From: Nosocomiicoccus ampullae
GTDB lineage: Bacteria; Bacillota; Bacilli; Staphylococcales; Salinicoccaceae
Direction of reading: 5' to 3'
DNA: 37,709 nucleotides
Assembly: GCF_001696685.1 (NCBI RefSeq)
Contig: NZ_MBFG01000018.1
Location: 1 to 37,709, forward strand
Of the stretch, positions 33,677 to 37,709 are shown one piece after another; position 1 is the first letter of the stretch; the number at the start of each line of letters is the position of its first letter. The notes under the pieces are model-generated. The model ran no database searches and was not told the DNA's origin. It was given only the letters and a program-made list of their open reading frames with translations. The position numbers and the translations under genes were made by a program.

Positions 33677-34420
33677 TTAATCTTTTAAAAATCCTTGTGC
33701 ATTTAATACGTCTTTTATATCTTTACGGACTTGGTCCATTTTTGATAATTTCTTAACGACTTGCTCTGACCAGTTATCTTGTCGTTTATTTTCATCGCGA
33801 GTTTTATAATACTCTGTAATTGATTCATCGTAATCATTTAGAGACGCTTCGATTTGTTCAAATTCTGGATACGTATTTTCAAAGTAAACTGTGTCTTGTG
33901 GTAATCTTTCTTTAAAACTACCTTCGCTATTTTTATATCCAACTGCCATACCAATCACTGGGAACGTTCCTTCTGGTAGTTCTAAAATTTCAATTATTTT
34001 TTTCGTATTGTTACGAATCGAACCTAAATAACAAATCCCTAAGTCTAGAGACTCTGCTGCGACTGCTAAGTTCTGTGCTGCAAGCGCTACGTCTACGACA
34101 CCGATGAGTAAACTTTCAGTCGTATCAAAATGTATTTCATATCCTTTACGTTTTGCAAGCTCTAAATGACGATTATAGTCTGCGACAAAGATAAATAAAT
34201 GACCATTATCTTTTACGTACGGTTGTGTACTAATTTCCATAATCGCTTGTTTTTTATCTTCATCTGTCACACCGATAATTGAATACGCTTGAACGTAGCT
34301 TGACGTCGAAGCTTGCTGTGCAGATTTCACTAGTGTTTCAATCACTTCTCTTTCAAGTGGTTGATCTTTAAAATCACGAATCGATCGGTGATTTTGTAAT
34401 AATTGAATTGTCTCGTTCAT
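33677..34420 (-). CDS. NAD(P)H-dependent nitroreductase (NfsA/NfrA-type, FMN)
   Basis: A 247-residue flavoprotein of the oxygen-insensitive nitroreductase superfamily, of the larger NfsA-like size. The N-terminal HRSIRDFKDQPL (residues 10-21) carries the FMN-phosphate-binding arginines. The middle block LDLGICYLGSIRNN and the following IGMAVGYK are typical of the family. These enzymes reduce nitro groups, flavins or disulfides with NAD(P)H. ATG at 34420 has AGGAGG 6 bases upstream; the ATG at 34426 touches that site and is rejected. It is third in the queG-trmL-nitroreductase operon, whose stop and start regions interlock. Confidence 0.88.
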   Translation of the reverse strand: MNETIQLLQNHRSIRDFKDQPLEREVIETLVKSAQQASTSSYVQAYSIIGVTDEDKKQAIMEISTQPYVKDNGHLFIFVADYNRHLELAKRKGYEIHFDTTESLLIGVVDVALAAQNLAVAAESLDLGICYLGSIRNNTKKIIEILELPEGTFPVIGMAVGYKNSEGSFKERLPQDTVYFENTYPEFEQIEASLNDYDESITEYYKTRDENKRQDNWSEQVVKKLSKMDQVRKDIKDVLNAQGFLKD

Positions 34421-34430
34421 GTTCATCCTC

Positions 34431-34898
34431 CTATATAAGTCCTTTAAAACCTTGTTGACGTAGCGCTTCGTAAAGCACCATCGCAACTGTATTTGAAAGA
34501 TTTAAACTTCTAAAATCTTCGTGCATCGGAATACGCATTAAACGGTCTTTGTACTTTTCTTTAATATAGTCTGGAAGACCTTTCGTTTCTCTGCCGAAGA
34601 TTAGATAGCGGTCTTCATCTGAATCAGAATAATCCTCTTCATGATAATAATTTTCTCCGAATTTAGAAATAAAGTAAAGTTTCCCGTCTGCTTCTTCTAA
34701 AAAGTCTTCGATACTCTCGTGATATGTAATATCGAGATCGTACCAGTAATCCATACCTGCACGCTTTAAATGTTTGTCAGTAATTTCAAACCCTAATGGT
34801 TTTATTAGATGCAACTTCGTTTTCGTCGCTGCACATGTACGTCCGATATTCCCTGTATTTTGTGGAATATCTGGTCGAAATAATACGATATGATTCAT
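34431..34898 (-). CDS. trmL: tRNA (cytidine/uridine-2'-O-)-methyltransferase TrmL
   Basis: A 155-residue SPOUT-fold methyltransferase, without extra domains, that methylates the wobble ribose (position 34) of certain tRNA-Leu species. Motif blocks are RPDIPQNTGNIGRTCAATKT at the N-terminus (residues 8-27), FGRETKGLP near residue 100, and the C-terminal LNLSNTVAMVLYEALRQ that forms the knot. It follows queG by 3 bases. Both genes modify tRNA, and the nitroreductase follows with its ribosome-binding site in the stop codon region, so all three are one operon. Confidence 0.93.
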   Translation of the reverse strand: MNHIVLFRPDIPQNTGNIGRTCAATKTKLHLIKPLGFEITDKHLKRAGMDYWYDLDITYHESIEDFLEEADGKLYFISKFGENYYHEEDYSDSDEDRYLIFGRETKGLPDYIKEKYKDRLMRIPMHEDFRSLNLSNTVAMVLYEALRQQGFKGLI

Positions 34899-34901
34899 AA
34901 T

Positions 34902-36029
34902 TTAACCCTCTTGTATACCTTTTAGCATTTCTTCTTTTACTGCTTCGTCTGTTTCTTTACTGTAGCGCTCGTGAATATAATCGAGTGCTCTATCGCCTAA
35001 AATTTGTCCAATCGCCCAGTACGCTGTCCCTTTAATGACAGGGCGTACGTCGTTTTCTGCGACGTCTTTTAACGTCGGGATCGCACTTTCTTCTTTAAAA
35101 TGTGCGAGCGCGATAATTGCGTTACGCTGTAACGGATTTTTACCGCGCCATACACCTGCTAAGTGACCATACGTCTCTTTGAATTCTCTATTTGACACTT
35201 TTAAAAGACTCGTTAATTCCGGCTTTAAAATTTCTGGCTCTAGTATAATATCGTCTTGCTGGGTATTGATACCAATATTTAACGGGCACACTTGCTGACA
35301 CGTGTCACATCCGTAAATTCTATTACCGATGGACTTACGATACTCGTCTGGCACAAATGTTTTCGTCTGTGTTAAAAACGATATACACTTTTTAGAATCG
35401 AGTTGTCCGTTGCCAACGAGTGCTCCCGTTGGACAGCGGTCAATACAAATCGTACAGTCCCCACAAGTTCCAACGAGTGGTTTATCTGGCGGAAACGGAA
35501 TGCTAATAAGCATTTCACCTAAGTACGTCCACGTGCCAAGTTTCGGATTGATTATAAATCCGTTTTTACCGACAAATCCGAGACCACTTCGTAGCGCAAC
35601 TTCTCTATCAGATAAAACACCCGTATCGACCATAGACATCGTTTCTACACCGTCGACTCGTTCTTTTATAAACGCCTCTAACTTTTCGAGCCTCGTTCTA
35701 AGTAAATGATGGTAATCAAATCCCCAAGAAGACCTCGCGAATATACCACGACGTTCGCCTTTACGAGACTTCGGTGCGTCTTTTGGTAGACGATTCGGAT
35801 ACCCAACTGCAATCGCGATAATTGAACGCGCACTCGGGAGAGACAACTTCGGATTTACACGCTCTTCAATCGTCCCTTTTTCAAAACCAGATTCATAATT
35901 GTTTTCGTAGTACGAAATTAATTTATCTCTAAACTCATGAAACGGTTCTGCTGTCGTAAAACCAATTTCGTCAATGCCGATTGTATGTGCGTATTCAATT
36001 ATTTCATCTTTTAACTTTTGATAGTCCAT
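34902..36029 (-). CDS. queG: Epoxyqueuosine reductase
   Basis: A 375-residue cobalamin- and iron-sulfur-dependent enzyme that performs the last step of queuosine synthesis in tRNA. Two ferredoxin-like [4Fe-4S] motifs are visible: CGDCTICIDRCPTGAL near residue 188 and CDTCQQVCPLN near 243. The C-terminal 80 residues (about 295-375) are HEAT-like repeats (RNAIIALAHFKEESAIPTLK), as in Bacillus-type QueG. The queC-F genes are not in this window. It is the first gene of the queG-trmL-nitroreductase operon, right after the DUF6176 terminator. Confidence 0.95.
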   Translation of the reverse strand: MDYQKLKDEIIEYAHTIGIDEIGFTTAEPFHEFRDKLISYYENNYESGFEKGTIEERVNPKLSLPSARSIIAIAVGYPNRLPKDAPKSRKGERRGIFARSSWGFDYHHLLRTRLEKLEAFIKERVDGVETMSMVDTGVLSDREVALRSGLGFVGKNGFIINPKLGTWTYLGEMLISIPFPPDKPLVGTCGDCTICIDRCPTGALVGNGQLDSKKCISFLTQTKTFVPDEYRKSIGNRIYGCDTCQQVCPLNIGINTQQDDIILEPEILKPELTSLLKVSNREFKETYGHLAGVWRGKNPLQRNAIIALAHFKEESAIPTLKDVAENDVRPVIKGTAYWAIGQILGDRALDYIHERYSKETDEAVKEEMLKGIQEG

Positions 36030-36053
36030 ACGCCACCTCTTTAAATAGATTAA

Positions 36054-36079
36054 AAAAGAAGCCGAAGTTGGCTTCTTTT
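36054..36079 (-). terminator. Terminator of the DUF6176 gene
   Basis: AAAAGAAGCC (36054-36063) and GGCTTCTTTT (36070-36079) form a perfect 10-bp stem with a 6-base loop, then T-rich on the minus strand. The hairpin overlaps the gene's stop codon. Confidence 0.85.
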
Positions 36080-36425
36080 AATACTGCATTGCTTTTTTTA
36101 TACGATCAGGAATGATGAGTACCTCTGACACCATGTCTTCCGGATGGAACGTGTGATCAATACAGTCTTCAAAAAAGTCGATATGTGTTTGATCAATCGG
36201 TGAAGTCGTTTCACTTTCTGCTGCTTCTTTATCTTGAATTGTATACCAGTAAAGATATTCTACATCGTTAAACGCTTCACGGAAAATCGTCTCGACATAT
36301 ACTTTTTCACCTTCGACGTTACGAATGACACCTTCCATATTTTCTTGGATGTATTTCAACCAGCGGTCTACTTTTTTAGACTTACCTGGCTTCACTCTAA
36401 ATTTAGTTAATTCCACTTTATACAT
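36078..36425 (-). CDS. DUF6176 family protein
   Basis: A 115-residue protein with the ferredoxin-like ABM-type look of the DUF6176 family: YKVELTKFRVKPGKSKKVDRWL at the N-terminus (shown here in part, residues 2-18) and EYLYWYTIQ mid-protein. No catalytic residues are established, and its function is unknown. The start has AGAGGTGA upstream. It is divergent from maf, and the -35 of the maf promoter lies by its ribosome-binding site. It is transcribed alone, ending in a hairpin that overlaps the stop. Confidence 0.75.
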   Translation of the reverse strand: MYKVELTKFRVKPGKSKKVDRWLKYIQENMEGVIRNVEGEKVYVETIFREAFNDVEYLYWYTIQDKEAAESETTSPIDQTHIDFFEDCIDHTFHPEDMVSEVLIIPDRIKKAMQY

Positions 36426-36437
36426 TTATTTCACCTC

Positions 36438-36466
36438 TTGCGATATGCAAATAAACATTCTAAAAT
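36438..36466 (+). promoter_or_regulatory. Predicted promoter of maf
   Basis: TTGCGA (36438-36443) and TAAAAT (36461-36466) are 17 bases apart, about 80 bases before the maf ATG. The -35 lies beside the ribosome-binding site of the divergent DUF6176 gene. Confidence 0.45.
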
Positions 36467-36546
36467 GATACTCAATACATTATTAGATTATACACTTATT
36501 CTAGAATATCTCCACACCGATTATAAAGAAAGGATTGAGACAATTT

Positions 36547-37092
36547 ATGCTTATTTTAGCATCCGGATCACCGAGACGGCAAGAGTTATTAAAACAAGTC
36601 GAATTAGACTTTTTAACGATTATCCCAAATGTTGACGAATCTTCTGTCACTGAAAGAGATCCACAGAAGAAAGCAATGGCTCTCGCAAGCTTAAAATCAT
36701 ACGCGATTGATAACGACGAAGACATTATTTTATCGTGTGACACACTCATACAGTTTAACGGTGAAATATTAGAAAAGCCGGCTGACCGAGCCGACGCACG
36801 CCACATGATTAAAATGCTATCGGGCAAAACGCATACTGTTATTTCAGCAGCACTCCTGCGTAAAGGTGACACTGAAATACCAATCGTTAGAGAAACTGAA
36901 GTCGAGTTCTTCGAGTTAGACGATAAAGAAATCGAACACTACTTAAACACAGACGAACCATATGACAAAGCAGCAGCCTACGGTATCCAGGGACTCGGCG
37001 CGAAGTTTGTTAAGCGAATCTCCGGCGATTACAACGCTGTCGTTGGATTACCACTTGGAGATGTGTGTCGGGAACTGAGATTTTTTGAATAA
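36547..37092 (+). CDS. maf: Maf-family nucleotide pyrophosphatase (dTTP/UTP)
   Basis: A 181-residue house-cleaning enzyme that hydrolyses dTTP, UTP or modified nucleotides to the monophosphate, also linked to septum formation. Hallmarks: ILASGSPRRQELL at the N-terminus (residues 3-15), the DESSVTERDP block, SCDTLIQFNGEILEKP with the catalytic acidic residue, and KAAAYGIQGLGAKFV toward the end. The ATG at 36547 gives the usual MxLILAS start; the AAAGGA site is 12 bases away, so an in-frame TTG at 36535 is an alternative, but it directly abuts the site. It is followed by a terminator and then the repeat array. Confidence 0.92.
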   Translation: MLILASGSPRRQELLKQVELDFLTIIPNVDESSVTERDPQKKAMALASLKSYAIDNDEDIILSCDTLIQFNGEILEKPADRADARHMIKMLSGKTHTVISAALLRKGDTEIPIVRETEVEFFELDDKEIEHYLNTDEPYDKAAAYGIQGLGAKFVKRISGDYNAVVGLPLGDVCRELRFFE

Positions 37093-37097
37093 GGAAT

Positions 37098-37153
37098 AAC
37101 ACTTGCTAACTTCTATTCAGTTAACTAGGGGAAGAAGATTAGCAGGTGTTTTT
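37098..37153 (+). terminator. Terminator of maf
   Basis: AACACTTGCTAA (37098-37109) pairs with TTAGCAGGTGTT (37139-37150), with one T-G pair, extended by CTTC/GAAG inside after a one-base bulge. The loop is about 18 bases, and a TTTTT tail (37149-37153) follows. Confidence 0.75.
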
Positions 37154-37411
37154 CATCAATAAGCCACTGTTCATCAAGCTTTCGGGTAACTCTAAACTAT
37201 TACTTCATGAATAAGTTGCTATTCGTCAAGCTTTCGGCTAAATCTACACTATTACTTCATGAATAAGCCACTGTTCATCAAGCTTTCGGGTAACTCTACA
37301 CTATTACTTCATGCATAAGCCACTGTTCATCAAGCTTTCGGGTAACTCTACACTATTACTTCATGAATAAGCCGCTATTCGTCAAGCTTTCGGGTAAATC
37401 TACACTATTAC
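37152..37411. repeat. Five tandem 52-bp repeats (plus a decayed sixth)
   Basis: Units begin at 37152, 37204, 37256, 37308 and 37360, each exactly 52 bases. A sixth (37412-37444) keeps the first 12 bases and the last 7, with one change, and has lost about 19 bases in the middle. The shared core is CAAGCTTTCGG with TAA and TCTA...ACTATTAC flanks. Units 1, 3 and 4 form type A (CACTGTTCATC, GTAACTC) and units 2 and 5 type B (CGCTATTCGTC or TGCTATTCGTC, TAAATC). A 7-bp stem (unit positions 4-10 with 17-23) and a 6-base loop are kept in most units. 52 is not a multiple of 3 and stops occur in each frame, so it is non-coding. Confidence 0.9.
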
Positions 37412-37444
37412 TTCACGAATAAGTGCTCTCTTATTAATTATTAC

Positions 37445-37709
37445 TTCATATTATCCATTTCTAGTGACACTCCAGTAATTTCGGAACATACAAACATAAA
37501 TTGTTGCGAAATTTTAAGAGGCACTATGTATTTCTTCTTTTAAAATTCCAATATCATTACAATTTTTTAATAATGAGTTGCAATTTTTAAGTAATTCACA
37601 TGATTGTTTCGCAGAAATTTTAAAACAGTATATTTATAATCAAAACTTGTAATTAGCTTCTATAAAGAGTAGAAAAGTTTATAATTATATAGTGAATATT
37701 GTATATAGG
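37445..37709. other. AT-rich tail without a confident gene
   Basis: The last 265 bases to the window edge hold no complete gene, no recognised RNA and no further 52-bp unit. A minus-strand stretch ending at a stop codon at 37514-37516 reads as a plausible helical peptide of about 38 residues but has no start codon; it may be a gene remnant (see findings). Confidence 0.5.

Noticed and set aside
37152..37444. CRISPR array
   Set aside because: The whole 52-bp unit is repeated without unique spacers, and no cas gene lies nearby.

Overview
This 37.7 kb window is low-GC Gram-positive chromosome. The gene order hemE-hemH-hemY / traP / ecsBA / hit / ytxH-like / prsA / yhaM-yhaN-yhaO / yheA-yheB, together with a TRAP (TraP) protein and an AirSR-type two-component pair, points to the family Staphylococcaceae. 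The left-arm genes, a TRAP-type solute transporter and NCS1/DUF917/hydantoinase genes, suggest one of the smaller non-Staphylococcus genera (for example Nosocomiicoccus, Jeotgalicoccus or Salinicoccus). The genus is an inference. No rRNA, tRNA, CRISPR array, insertion sequence or prophage gene was recognised.

Left arm (1-9740), accessory metabolism. A TetR regulator with a palindrome over its own promoter heads a tightly coupled operon of an NCS1 permease, a DUF917 protein and a hydantoinase/oxoprolinase-family ATPase. This looks like an uptake and breakdown cassette for a hydantoin-like heterocycle. After a terminator come a lone IDEAL-domain protein and, on the minus strand, a dctP-dctQ-dctM transporter operon ending in a small cupin. 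A perfect 14-base CcpA (cre) match lies in the dctP leader. An APC-family permease follows.

Middle (9826-26159), core genes. These are lipoate ligase, the late coproporphyrin-dependent haem genes hemE-cpfC-cgoX, traP, the EcsAB ABC transporter, HIT and YtxH proteins, the foldase PrsA, the nuclease operon yhaO-yhaN-yhaM, yheA, yheB and a small XRE regulator with an inverted repeat upstream. Most units are separated by clear intrinsic terminators, several of them bidirectional.

Right arm (26185-37709). A CDF exporter with an N-D-D-D metal site (predicted Mn2+) converges on, and overlaps, the response regulator of an AirSR-like redox/oxygen-sensing pair. Divergent from the kinase is an operon of a DsbB/BdbC-like oxidase, a membrane-anchored thioredoxin-fold protein and an RluA-family pseudouridine synthase, so the block has a thiol/redox theme. 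Then come fumC, whose Shine-Dalgarno also forms the 3' arm of an upstream hairpin, a NagB-like protein with a tiny acidic partner, a 36-residue membrane or secreted peptide missed at normal ORF cut-offs, a nitroreductase, trmL, queG, a DUF6176 protein and maf.

The window ends in about 560 bases without a convincing gene. They hold five head-to-tail 52-bp repeats plus a decayed sixth. The repeats come in two sequence types that keep the same short hairpin through paired substitutions. This array, the hydantoinase cassette and the fumC leader are the observations most worth following up.
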